Shown here: positions 23,523 through 34,600 of the stretch, piece by piece | Position numbering within the stretch: position 1 is the first letter of the stretch | Layout: the number at the start of each line of letters is the position of its first letter | Source: an uncultured Clostridium sp. | GTDB lineage: Bacteria > Bacillota > Clostridia > Lachnospirales > Lachnospiraceae | Length of the DNA: 64,000 nucleotides | Assembly: GCA_947178445.1 (NCBI GenBank) | Contig: CAMWYJ010000004.1 | Span: 1 to 64,000, forward strand | Reading direction: 5' to 3' | Position numbers and translations under genes: made by a program | Notes under the pieces: generated by a model | What the model was told of the DNA's origin: nothing | The model's input: only the letters and a program-made list of their open reading frames with translations | Database searches by the model: none

Positions 23523-25229
23523 ATGTTAGAGATAGGTTCGGTTGTTGATGGAAAGTACAAGATATTAAGCAAGATTGGGCAGGGTGGAATGAGTACGGTT
23601 TATCTTGCTCTAAACGAGCGTGCGAATAAGTCTTGGGCAGTTAAGGAAGTGCGGAAAGATGGTGGGGCAGATTTTGAAGTTATTAAGCAGAGTCAGATTG
23701 TAGAGACAAATTTATTGAAAAAATTAAACCATCCAAACTTGCCGAGCATTATTGATGTAATCGATAAAGAAGATTGCTTTTTGATTGTTATGGATTACAT
23801 AGAAGGAAATCCTTTGAGTGATGCGATTAAGGTGAAAAAACGTATGAACTGTGAGGATGTAATAGAATGGGCAAAGCAGTTGTGTGATGTGTTAGAATAT
23901 TTACACACAAGAAAACCTCCTATTATCTATCGGGATATGAAACCGGCTAATGTTATGTTGAAACCAGATGGTTCAGTAATGCTGATTGATTTTGGCATAG
24001 CAAGAGAGTTTAAAGAGCAGAAAGTGGAGGATACGACATGGCTAGGGACACGTGGATATGCAGCACCAGAACAGTTTGGGGGACAGGGTCAAACAGATGC
24101 AAGAACAGATGTGTATTGTCTGGGTGCAACGATTTATCATTTGATAACGGGGCATAATCCAAGTGACCCGCCCTATGAGATGTATCCAATTCGATATTGG
24201 GATTCGTCATTTTCATCCGGTTTAGAGAAGATAATAATCAAGTGTACGCAGAGAAATCCGGAGGATCGTTATCAATCATGTGCAGAATTATTATATGCGT
24301 TGGAACATTATGAAGAAGAGGAGGAGGGGTACAAAAAAGTTCAGAATGCAAAATGGTATTCTTTTCTTGCAGTGGTTGCGTCGACTGTTGTGACGGCAAT
24401 CTGTACGATTTTTTGCTATGTTGGATTAACGGCAGTGGCTACAGATAAATACAAGGAATATCTAAATAACGCATCAATGGCTAGAGATTTGAATGACAAA
24501 TATGAATATTATAAAGATGCGATTGAATTGAATCCGTCTGAGGAAGAAGCATACATAGATATAATTGAAACAATGCAAAGTGATGGAGTTTTTGACGATT
24601 ACGAAAGTGAAAGGATTCGTGAAATCATACCAGCTCATATTGATGACTTAGAGAAGAATAAAGAGACGTATGTACAGTTGGCTTATGAACTTGGAATGAT
24701 GTATTTCTATTATTCAGAACAGGGGCAAGATACACAGAATGCTTTAAAGTGGCTGAATATTGCGGTAGGAAATCAGGCAGAGAACATTTCGGAAGAAGAT
24801 GTGAATGGTATTCTGGGATCAAAGAAAGCGGTTAGAGCGAAGAATTTATTTCATATTGCACAATATTATCAAAGTCTGGGTGTTTTAAATAAGGAAGGTG
24901 ATTATGAAGGAGATTACTATAATTTATGGAATGATTTATCTTCTGTTATGACACCGGATTTGAGAGAGGAAGATAATAATGTAACTGCATTGGTTATGTA
25001 TAATTTTATGGTAAGCCAGATACAGCAGAATGCACAACATTTTAGAGATGCAGGTGTAGAGCAGAACGAGATGGAAAATATGCTTGACATGATTCAAAAC
25101 AATACACAATATAATATGAATAATTCCTATGAAATAGAATTATATGAGAAACTGAAAAGTAATATGGAATATGCAAAAAAAGCTTTATCTGTTACTACTG
25201 GAACAGAGGAGAGGGAGTATGGGTATTAG
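23523..25229 (+). CDS. Ser/Thr protein kinase with transmembrane segment and helical ectodomain
   Basis: A 568-aa Hanks-type kinase. The glycine loop is IGQGGMSTVY (about 18-27), the catalytic Lys is Lys41 in WAVK, the HRD motif is YRD with Asp138 followed by MKPANVM, the DFG is at 156-158, and APE at 181-183; Thr171/Thr172 in the activation loop are autophosphorylation candidates. A transmembrane segment follows (about 279-305), and the C-terminal 260 residues are helical with TPR-like repeats. PASTA domains are absent. The kinase-TM-helical-ectodomain order matches EssB of type VIIb systems, whose kinase domain is inactive, whereas here all catalytic residues are present. Confidence 0.82.
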   Translation: MLEIGSVVDGKYKILSKIGQGGMSTVYLALNERANKSWAVKEVRKDGGADFEVIKQSQIVETNLLKKLNHPNLPSIIDVIDKEDCFLIVMDYIEGNPLSDAIKVKKRMNCEDVIEWAKQLCDVLEYLHTRKPPIIYRDMKPANVMLKPDGSVMLIDFGIAREFKEQKVEDTTWLGTRGYAAPEQFGGQGQTDARTDVYCLGATIYHLITGHNPSDPPYEMYPIRYWDSSFSSGLEKIIIKCTQRNPEDRYQSCAELLYALEHYEEEEEGYKKVQNAKWYSFLAVVASTVVTAICTIFCYVGLTAVATDKYKEYLNNASMARDLNDKYEYYKDAIELNPSEEEAYIDIIETMQSDGVFDDYESERIREIIPAHIDDLEKNKETYVQLAYELGMMYFYYSEQGQDTQNALKWLNIAVGNQAENISEEDVNGILGSKKAVRAKNLFHIAQYYQSLGVLNKEGDYEGDYYNLWNDLSSVMTPDLREEDNNVTALVMYNFMVSQIQQNAQHFRDAGVEQNEMENMLDMIQNNTQYNMNNSYEIELYEKLKSNMEYAKKALSVTTGTEEREYGY

Positions 25230-25243
25230 ATAGGAGAGAAAAG

Positions 25244-25771
25244 ATGGCATTAGAGACTTATCGAATATTGTTTTTGGTGTTTTTGGTTTTTACTATTATA
25301 TTATTTTTCCTTTCGATTATCCTTTTTTTTACGCTTGATATTCGAAATATATTTAGTATCAAGACAGGACGTGCAGTTCGAAAGAGTGTGAGAGAGTTAA
25401 ATGAGATTAATCGAAATGAAGATAACTTCAGGAGAAAAAAATATAAAGGTCGCTCTATGCAGTTGGACAAAGAGTCGGCAGAGGATTTTAGAAACAATAT
25501 AAAAAAGACTGATGACGATGATATTTGTAAAAGGGTGTCGGATAATGCAGGCATGGTAACTGTTCCGCTAGAACTGAACGAAACGGTTGTGCTTGAGAAT
25601 TTTGCAGAAACGGCAGTAGTCTCTAACATGTCTGCTGAAGTGCAGGCAGATTCTGCAAGAAAGCTAAAAATGCCAGAAGAAAAGGGGCTGCCGAAAAAAG
25701 AAGAAATTTTTCGGATAATTGATAAGAAGGTGGTTATGTTTTCGCAGGAGATTATTCGAAAGGAAAATTAG
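25244..25771 (+). CDS. Hypothetical membrane protein with acidic tail
   Basis: A 175-aa protein with one N-terminal hydrophobic hairpin (about residues 8-33), a basic segment (RKSVRELNEINRNEDNFRRKKYKGR in pieces) and an acidic, probably disordered tail. The tail holds NETVVLENFAETAVV, a doubled (E)TxVx pattern that resembles the ATTVLN repeats of the protease-FHA protein and could be phosphorylated. It is the last gene of the operon, 14 bp after the kinase, so it may be its substrate. No family recognised. Confidence 0.5.
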   Translation: MALETYRILFLVFLVFTIILFFLSIILFFTLDIRNIFSIKTGRAVRKSVRELNEINRNEDNFRRKKYKGRSMQLDKESAEDFRNNIKKTDDDDICKRVSDNAGMVTVPLELNETVVLENFAETAVVSNMSAEVQADSARKLKMPEEKGLPKKEEIFRIIDKKVVMFSQEIIRKEN

Positions 25772-26218
25772 GCAAACAGGTTGTTTCTTGAACTATTTGC
25801 TTGGAAAGTTGGGTTGTTAATACAATTCCAATAATTGTCGATAAGTATAGCAATAATAAGAAAAAGTATATAGGATGGAGCTGAGTGAATGATAAAAATG
25901 AGAAATAGTAAATGAATTATTAGCTAAAGTTTACAAAATAAATAATAAAAGGAGCTTTGATTTGTTGCAAGAATAAATTATAAAAGATTGTTATAATAAT
26001 TTTGACAGACATTTTATTCGATGGAGTTGGTTATGATTACATATAGTATATTATAAATAAGCAATAACCATTGGAAAAAGGCGAAAAAGGGTGCTAATGG
26101 ATGTATGGAGGAATAAAGGGCGTATTCCTAAAGATAAAGGCGGATAAAATTTAAAAACGATTTGGATAAGGGAGTTGTTATGCATATTGAAAATAAGTAT
26201 AATGATTCTTTTTTATTA
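25772..26218. other. AT-rich intergenic region with no recognisable gene
   Basis: I see no open frame of protein-like composition, no terminator with a convincing U-tract and no repeats here. Some short potential ribosome sites occur but none leads to a gene. Confidence 0.4.
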
Positions 26219-26247
26219 TTGAAATTTATGGTATTATGTTGTATTAT
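26219..26247 (+). promoter_or_regulatory. Promoter of the surface-protein/EssC operon
   Basis: TTGAAA (26219-26224), 17-bp spacer, TATTAT (26242-26247), 61 bp upstream of the start at 26308. Confidence 0.5.
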
Positions 26248-26307
26248 GAATAAAGTAGATTGTAGATTAATAAATATAAATAGATGAATGTAAATAAGGA
26301 GGGTATT

Positions 26308-28602
26308 ATGAGAACACAGAATGGATGGAAAAAAGTATTCGTGCAAAAGGTAAAACAGGGAAGACCGTATCAATCAGGTCTCCTGCTCATAGCACTAGGT
26401 CTCCTGCTATCAGGTTCTATGTCGGTCAAAGCGGCAGTCAAGCAAGAGGATTTAGCCAATCCAGTGATGGACAATGACCGGAAATGTACATATGACATGA
26501 AAAAAGATAAATACAATATTCCCCATTCAACCAAGTATCATTATGTATATTTTGGAAATTATCCACAGCGGGAAATCAAGGGGGAGGAATTGACGGACAC
26601 GATTATCGATGCAGCATATGACGAGTATGGCGATGCAGAGATTGATGGAAAAAAGTACCGGAGAATATCCCACGAATTCCTGACGATATATAAGACTCCA
26701 AATGACTTGACAAAGGAGCGGTTTGATCAGAAAAGTACTAACGGCTACCGTTACTATCAGTATGAGCCGGTTAAATGGAAAATTTACGAGAATAATGGGG
26801 ACACATTGTTTTTGGTTTCAGATCGTCTGGTTGAGACTCAGCCATATGACATGAGCCACCATGGGAAATGGGCAGATTGTGATTTGCGAAAATGGTTGAA
26901 CTATGATGGTGGAGAACCACAGGTAATGGTTGGTTATGATAGTGAACGTCAGTACCGGTATCCCGGATTCTTGTATTATGCATTTTCGAAGGAGGAGAAG
27001 GAACGGATACAGCAGACCCATGTGGTGCAGGACGACAATCCGGAGAAACTTCATGATGGAACGTATTTGTCCAGCGGACCCGATACAACAGATAAGATTT
27101 TTCTTTTGAGTTATTCGGAGGCATCTGATCCAAAGTACGGAGTATGTGATGTCAGTTATGGTTGTGGAGAACTGGACTGTAGACCTACGGATTATGCAAG
27201 ATCTCAAGGAAAAGAGGATTACGATGAGATAATAGCTTATAGTACGTCTGATTTCTGGCTGCGAACCATTGGAGTGGATGAAGGTTACGCAAAACCGGGG
27301 GAGGTCATGCATGTTGAAGGTGGAAAAGCATGGAGTGGCACGTATTGTGGTTCGGAACTTGTGAGGATTATGCCGGCACTCAATGCTGATTATACCTTGA
27401 ATGACTGCATTCGGGTTTCCTTTGAAACTGGTACAGATACTAAGATAGAAGACCAGATTCTGTTGGGCAGTAATTATGCAAAGGAGCCGATGGTGGTGAC
27501 AGAGCAGACAATATCAACTACATTATTTGGACCACATAAAGTGGAAGGAGAGGAAATAAAACTGCAATTAAAAAAGGAAGGTTATGAATTTACCGGCTGG
27601 TATTTGGATAAAGCATGTACACAGCCATATCACTTTAACCGAAAGCTCACAAAGGATACCACTCTGTATGCAGGTTGGAAGAGGAAACCGGCAGCACCGG
27701 CAGGATTGACTGGTGGTGTCATGAAGATAGTAAAAACCACCTCTGCTATGGAGTATGCTGCGTCTAAAGCAACAGATGCAGTATGGATATCCTGTAAGGA
27801 AGGGATAACTGTAGTCCCGGCAGCAGGGACATGGTATGTCCGCTATAAAGAGACGAAAGACTGTATTGCCAGTGAGGCGGCAGAGATAAAAGTGATTACA
27901 GCGGAGCAGGCTGTTGCAGCATATGTGAGCGAGCATAACATTCCGAAAGCGACAGCAGACATTACGGATGAAACCATACTTCGTATGCAGGGTGAAAATA
28001 ATGTGGCAGGCTCCGCTTTCGGTGTTCTGCAGGCAAGGGCAGGCAAGGTGACATCTAAAACCATTAGTTTAAAGTGGAAGTCGGTAAAGGAAGCAGATGG
28101 GTATGAGATATACGGCAGCAAATGTGGGAAAAAGAATGGGTATCGGTTGCTCAAGACGGTTAGCGGAGGGAAACAAGTATCCTTCAAACAAAAGAAATTA
28201 AAAAAGGGAGTTTATTATAAGTATATTGTTAGAGCTTATAAAAAGGTGGAAGGAGAGAAGGTAAGCCTGGCTGTTTCGAAGACGATCCATGTGGCAACAT
28301 CCGGAGGGAAATATGGGAATGTAAAATCCTTAAAGGTAAAGACGAATAAGAAGCTGAAGAAAAAGAACGGGGTGTATGTTTTGGAGTTAAAGAAGAACAA
28401 AAAGCATTCCCTAAAGGCATCTGAAGTTAAACCATCAAAGAAGCTGAAAAAGCACAAGGCCATAGCTTATGAATCCAGTGATACCAGTGTTGCTGCGGTT
28501 ACGCAAAAGGGTGTTGTCAAAGGAAAGAAAAAAGGAAGTTGTTACATATATGTATACACACAGAATGGTATGTTTCAGAAGATAAAGGTGAAGGTAAAAT
28601 AG
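26308..28602 (+). CDS. Secreted surface protein with DUF6273, InlB repeat, Fn3 and Big2 domains
   Basis: A 764-aa extracellular protein. I use ATG 26308, which follows AAGGAGGG, over an earlier in-frame ATG. A signal peptide (GLLLIALGLLLSGS, about residues 25-43) is followed by a DUF6273-like domain (about 60-350; YVYFGNYPQ, WKIYENNGDTLFLVS, SDFWLRT), an InlB B-repeat (YEFTGWYLDKACTQPY...TTLYAGWK, about 410-465), a fibronectin type III-like region and a Big2-like C-terminal domain, with a Lys-rich stretch. It has no sortase motif or obvious anchor. Position suggests an operon with the 2004-aa protein and EssC. Confidence 0.72.
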   Translation: MRTQNGWKKVFVQKVKQGRPYQSGLLLIALGLLLSGSMSVKAAVKQEDLANPVMDNDRKCTYDMKKDKYNIPHSTKYHYVYFGNYPQREIKGEELTDTIIDAAYDEYGDAEIDGKKYRRISHEFLTIYKTPNDLTKERFDQKSTNGYRYYQYEPVKWKIYENNGDTLFLVSDRLVETQPYDMSHHGKWADCDLRKWLNYDGGEPQVMVGYDSERQYRYPGFLYYAFSKEEKERIQQTHVVQDDNPEKLHDGTYLSSGPDTTDKIFLLSYSEASDPKYGVCDVSYGCGELDCRPTDYARSQGKEDYDEIIAYSTSDFWLRTIGVDEGYAKPGEVMHVEGGKAWSGTYCGSELVRIMPALNADYTLNDCIRVSFETGTDTKIEDQILLGSNYAKEPMVVTEQTISTTLFGPHKVEGEEIKLQLKKEGYEFTGWYLDKACTQPYHFNRKLTKDTTLYAGWKRKPAAPAGLTGGVMKIVKTTSAMEYAASKATDAVWISCKEGITVVPAAGTWYVRYKETKDCIASEAAEIKVITAEQAVAAYVSEHNIPKATADITDETILRMQGENNVAGSAFGVLQARAGKVTSKTISLKWKSVKEADGYEIYGSKCGKKNGYRLLKTVSGGKQVSFKQKKLKKGVYYKYIVRAYKKVEGEKVSLAVSKTIHVATSGGKYGNVKSLKVKTNKKLKKKNGVYVLELKKNKKHSLKASEVKPSKKLKKHKAIAYESSDTSVAAVTQKGVVKGKKKGSCYIYVYTQNGMFQKIKVKVK

Positions 28603-28621
28603 TAAGAGGAGAAGATAAGGA

Positions 28622-31600
28622 ATGGTTTACAAGATGATGATGAAAAGAATTACAGCATGGATACTGGCAATATGCATGATAGTGTTAAATAGTCCATTAT
28701 CCAATATGAAGGTAAGGGCAGAAGGTGCAACAACAGTGTTAGAATATAAACTGAAAGCACAGATTGCTTTAGGAACGGGAAGCAATGAAAAGGTATATAG
28801 TGTTCCGGATAGTTATATTACAGAGGTTCTCACAAATGATGAGACAAGAGTTGCAGTGAAAGGAGATGGAAATGTCTTCAAATTGGAACCGAAAAAAAGC
28901 TATATATGTAAGATAGAGGGTCCAGAACTGGCTGAACATGAAGTAGAATTTGAGACGATGGAAGATGCAGGAAATATTCTGATTTCTGCAGATAAAAGTA
29001 AAGTTAAAGATTCGGGAAAGTCAGTTATTGTGAAAAAGGACAGTGAGATTTCTTATGATGATGAGCTGGGAATGGATTGGATCCTAACTACAAGTGATAC
29101 GGACTGTATTCAGATTGTTGATAATAAGATAAAAGGCGTGAATAAGGGAACAGCAACTGTGAAGTGTACGGCTGCTAAGGATTCCTCCGTGAATAAGACT
29201 ATAACAGTAATTACAACAGCAGAGGGAATAACAGCAGAGGGAATATTTTCTATGGTTTATAAAGTAGAGAATGAGGTATGGGATGATGTGGATAACAGCG
29301 GTATTACGGTCAAGGGTGCAGATGGTACTATCACACCAGATGACAAAGGAAGGTATTTGCTACAGTGGGGAGAGTCGTATACATATACTGTTAAAGATAA
29401 GTTGGGATTTGTAGACAAAACGGCACCCCTTACGGTGCCGCAGCAGAACGAAGGGGAGGTTCCTATTATCTTGGAACCAGTTAAGCCTGTGTTCGTGCTA
29501 GAGGGAAAAAATATTTTTGATTCAGGGACTAAAATTAAGAAAAATGAGAAATCGATTCATGTTTCATGCAGCAATTATAGCAGCTTGTTTCAGCCGGAAA
29601 AGTGGGGTATAAAACTGAATGAAAATATCGGCGATTCCCAACAACCAGCTATAGAGATAACTGCATCTAGAAATGAAATAAATACGGACTACAGTACCCC
29701 AAAGGTGCAGGTTTTATATAATGGTAAAGCAATTGAGACAAAAAATTTAAACACATTTGACAATTATGAATTGGAGTACAGTATTGGAGGTGTAAAACTA
29801 AAGACAAAAATAGATGTTGCGTATATGGATGATTTGGAAAAGGAAACTGGGGCTGATAGCTTAAAAGCGAATCAAAATTATAACGTAAAGAGTGTCAAAG
29901 CAGCAGGTATGACCGATTATATATGCAGTGGAAACGAAACTATAACACCAAAGTACACAGAACAAAACATATCTGTAGTCTTAGACGGGAAGGTTACTTT
30001 AGTAGAACCGAAAATACAAATAGCAGGATTAGAGAATAAAGATGGTGTATATGAGGGACTTTATGGCACGAATGTTACCCTAAGCATTAACAATATGGAC
30101 AGCTTGTTGAATGGGGGAACGGATGGATGGATATGGTCCTGTAAGGATGATAGCGGAAACTGGATGTCAGTTGAAGATGGCAAATTAAATTTTAGAGGGA
30201 AAGCAGACTCAGAATATACCCTGAAATGCTGTTTTGGGACATTGGATAATGATACAGGGTTGCAGTTAAGGGTTAAGAAGATTAAGGTATCTTTTGCAGA
30301 TAACGCAAAACTGAGTAATATATCAAAAACATACGATGGAAACGATGAATTTGAATTCACATACACAATAAATGATGAGATCTTCCTGAATCAGGATAAG
30401 AAAAGTATTGACTGTGGGAACCAGATTACTTTGACGGGAATTGCATTGGATAAGGATGGTAATGGGGCAGTGAATGCGGGAACCTATAAAAAGATTAGGA
30501 TTACAGATGCAAAGGTAACATCTGATGATGTGATAGAGAGCGAAGCATTTGACACTTCTGCGTTAGTGGGAAAAGAACAGGAGTGTAATGCAAGGATTAG
30601 TAAATTGGATACAGCAGTAACCTTTAAAAATCAAACTATTATAGTGCAATATATGAGAGAGAAAATAAATAGGAAAGAAACGGGAGAAAGAATAACATTT
30701 AGCATTGTTGATGATCCAGATAGTGAATATACTGAAGATGAGAAAAGGAATCTATATGACATATTGTTTGACTATATGGATGCAAGTATGTCTATTAAAG
30801 ATAACAAATGTATTTTATCAGAAGTGGTCTATGGTGAGGAAAATCCAAATGTTCAATATACATTGGATACATTGTCTGATGATAATGGGAAAAAATATTT
30901 AAAATACAATCTTGGAAGACAGGAATTTAGTAATATAGATGAAATGGACAAAAAAATTTCTCTTTCTCAGGAGCAGAATGGCATAAATCAGGTTCTCACA
31001 GAAGATAAAAAGTGGATAAATACAAATGTATTATATGCAACATTCAATGAAGCAGGAAAAGTTGAAAGCTATGATGAATATTATGATACCTTCCAGTTTG
31101 AAAAAGTGACGCTCAATAAGAATGGAGAGATTTGTTCCCAGATAGGTTCCAAATTGGAAGAAAACTTAAAGCCATCCCAGTTGTCTGGTGAAAAAGACAA
31201 TGAATACTATAGCATTGTTATTTCAAACAAGAAAGATAAGACTTCGGACGTGTCTGCTATTGCCATGTTTATCCGGATTGTTTCAGAAAAGAATAGAGAT
31301 AAAGTATATGAGACAACAATAATGGGTAACGATGGTGTTACCTATAGTATTGTAAACTTATATATGGATATTACCGGAGATGCTGTGGAATTTGGGGATT
31401 CATTAAAAGGAATCAAAGTGGATACGGAATCTAAACTGGAAGAACTTGCGATGAAAACAGCATATATGGAAACAGGTGAAAAAATACCAGTTATAATTAC
31501 AGACAGTTATTCAGACATTCAGGCAGTTGATTACAAATTTGTGGAGATAGACCCGAATGATGATAAATGGGTTGCCAATTTGGAGGAACAGGAAAACTCA

Positions 31601-34600
31601 CATGCAGGCTGGCTGGCAGCAAAGGCAAAAGATAGGCAGGAGATTGAATTAAAGCCAGATTTAACGGATGGGGATTATGTTATGTTCGTCCGGGTAAGAG
31701 ATAAGGTGGGCAATGTGTCAACCTATGTATCACATGGTTTTGCTATAGATAATAAACCGCCGGAGCTGAAGTTTTACTTAGATGACGAAGAAGTAAAAGA
31801 AAAAGGATTAAGTGATGGAATTTATAAAAACCAGACTCAACAGGTGACAATTGAAGCAATTGAACCCAATATTAAAAGTGGAGGAGTTATAGTTGATATT
31901 GCAGCTACGAATCATGTTGGAGAAATAATACCAATACAACTGGATTCAAAGAAGATTCAGGCAGAAATAGAGGACAGTAAAAAATCTGTTTTTCAAATCA
32001 AAGCAGATGCAAATTATACTATTCATGTGTCAGTAGTAGATTGTCAGGGAAGAAATACCACGAAAGATTACATATTCACGATAGATACTACACCACCAGA
32101 GAAGGGTTTAATTTCTATAAGAGGGTTTCTAAGTGAGATTGCGGAAAACAGCAAAAAGGGAAAGATTCAAGTTAAAATAGAGGAGTTTGTTAAAAGCTGG
32201 AATCATTTTGTGGAACTGGCATATACTGTCTTTTTAAAGGATACGGCAGAGGTAACTATGGTTGCGGAAGATAGTATTTCTGATGTGGACATTTTATATT
32301 TTATGAGCGATAAAGAGTATACGGAAGCGCAGCTTGGAAAAATTGGAGAGTCGGAGTGGAAAATATATGATTCCGAAGAACCACCAAAGACTAAAATAAA
32401 TGATAGAGCATTTTTCTATATGAAAGTGGTTGATAGAGCGGGGAATACGAGCTATTTCAATACAAAGGGTATTATTACAGATACAAAAGCACCGATTGTA
32501 GAAACCAAAATATCTGGGCGGGTAAATAAAAATGGTTTTTATAATGGAGATGTAAAGATTAGTGTCAATGTAAACGAGACAACAGGTTCTGTGCAGAACG
32601 GGGTATCGGGACTGCAGTATGTTGGCTACCGTGTTGAGTCTAACGGAAAAATTACGGAAACAAAGGCCATAATAGATAATCCAATTGATAAAGACATGGA
32701 TACCGAGAAAGATATCCGTACAGAGAAGACATTTGACATTGTGTTGGATGCGGCAAAACATAACAGTAATGATGTCAGAGTATATATTACAGCTATTGAT
32801 AATGCGGGAAATGTAAATCAGGAGGAAGGAACACCAATCCGTTTAAAGATAGATTCGGTTTCTCCCGTTATTGATGTTGCGTTTGATGAAAGAAGGAATG
32901 GTGAATACTATAACCATACCGTAACGGCAACGGTTACGATCAAAGAACGGAATCTTGCAACAAAGGATGTGGATCTTACTGTCAAGTCAGAACATGGTGG
33001 AAAAGCCCAAATTGGAAAATGGAGCCATTCGGATAACATCGGAAAGTCAGACGATGCTGTGTATACCTGTCATGTGACATTTGATACGGATGATGACTAT
33101 GAATTCTTTGTAGACTGCAAAGATAAAGCAGGTAACAAAGCAAACAAGTCGTTTTCTGATAAGTTTACATTGGATAAGACCGTACCAGTCGTTGATGTCA
33201 CTTATAATAACAGACAGTTAGAAGAGAACGGATATTACAACGAGGCAGTTACGGCAATAATAACCATAACAGAGCATAATTTTGATGCCGGAAAGGCAGA
33301 TATCCGAGTACAGGCAGGAGAAGGAGCCAGTACATTGGCATCCGGATTCCATGATAATGGAGATATCCATACAATGAGTGTGGATTTGGACAGAGACGGA
33401 GAATATAATCTGAGGATTGCATGTGTGGATGAAGCAGGCAATGAGGCAGAGCCTTATAAGGGAAGCACCTTCCATATTGACCTGACAAGACCGGAAATTG
33501 TGATAGGCAATGTGAAAGACCAATCAGCCAATAAGGATGAAGTAGAACCGGTCATTACCTTTATAGACGAGAATTACGATGCCGAGAAAGCAAAGATTAC
33601 AGTGCGCGGTGAAAATGGTGGAGAAATCAGCTTAGACCGGTTAAATATAGCAAGCAGGACAGTAACAAAAGGAGAGGAGTTTACATTGAATTTTCCCAAG
33701 GAGGAGGCAGTGGATGATATTTATACACTGACAGCAGAGATGGAAGATAAAGCTGGAAATGAGGTCAAAGACAGTATTCAATTTTCGGTCAACCGGTATG
33801 GTTCTGTATACACATTGGGAACGGAGACCAGAGAATGGCTGACAAATGGAGAATGTTCTTATATTAAAGAAGGAAAACCAGTTGTGATTATTGAGACGAA
33901 TGTGGATGAAATAATAGAGCGTAGTATTTCCTATACAACAGGTGAAGTCAGTGCAGAAACAGTGGAAGTAAAAGAAGTAACCGACTGTTCTGATGAAGAG
34001 AAGATAAATGGGACTTATTATGAATCTAAAGAGCTGGATAATGGAAACGGATGGCATCAGTACCAGTATACAATTTCAGAGGAGAGTTTCTCAGAGGAGG
34101 GAAAGTATAGCATTCAGATAGATTCAAAGGATAAAGCTGACAACCATGCAGGCAGTATGAGCAGCAGACATAAGGAAGGAAGTTTGGAAATTTTATTTGC
34201 AGTAGACCAGACAGCACCAAGTGCTGTGATAACGGGAACGGAAAACAAAAGGGTTTATAAAGAGGCTGAGCATACGGTACTGCTAGACGTGCAGGATAAC
34301 ATAGCATTAGACGAAGTAGTTGTGTATCTAAATAATAAAGAGTATGCAAAATATAAAGCAGAGGAGATTGCTAAACTGAAAGATGGACTGATTCCAGTAG
34401 AAGTAAAGGAAGCAATAACCACTCAGACAATCCAGTTAAGAGCAGTGGATATGGCAGGAAATATTTTGGGAGAAAAAACAACGGGAGAATATGACAAAGA
34501 ATTTGAAGACTTTCATATACTTGTAACGCAGAACGTGTTTATACAACTGCTTCATACTTATTGGCTGATTGTAGTATTGGGAATGGTAGGCGTAGGGCTT

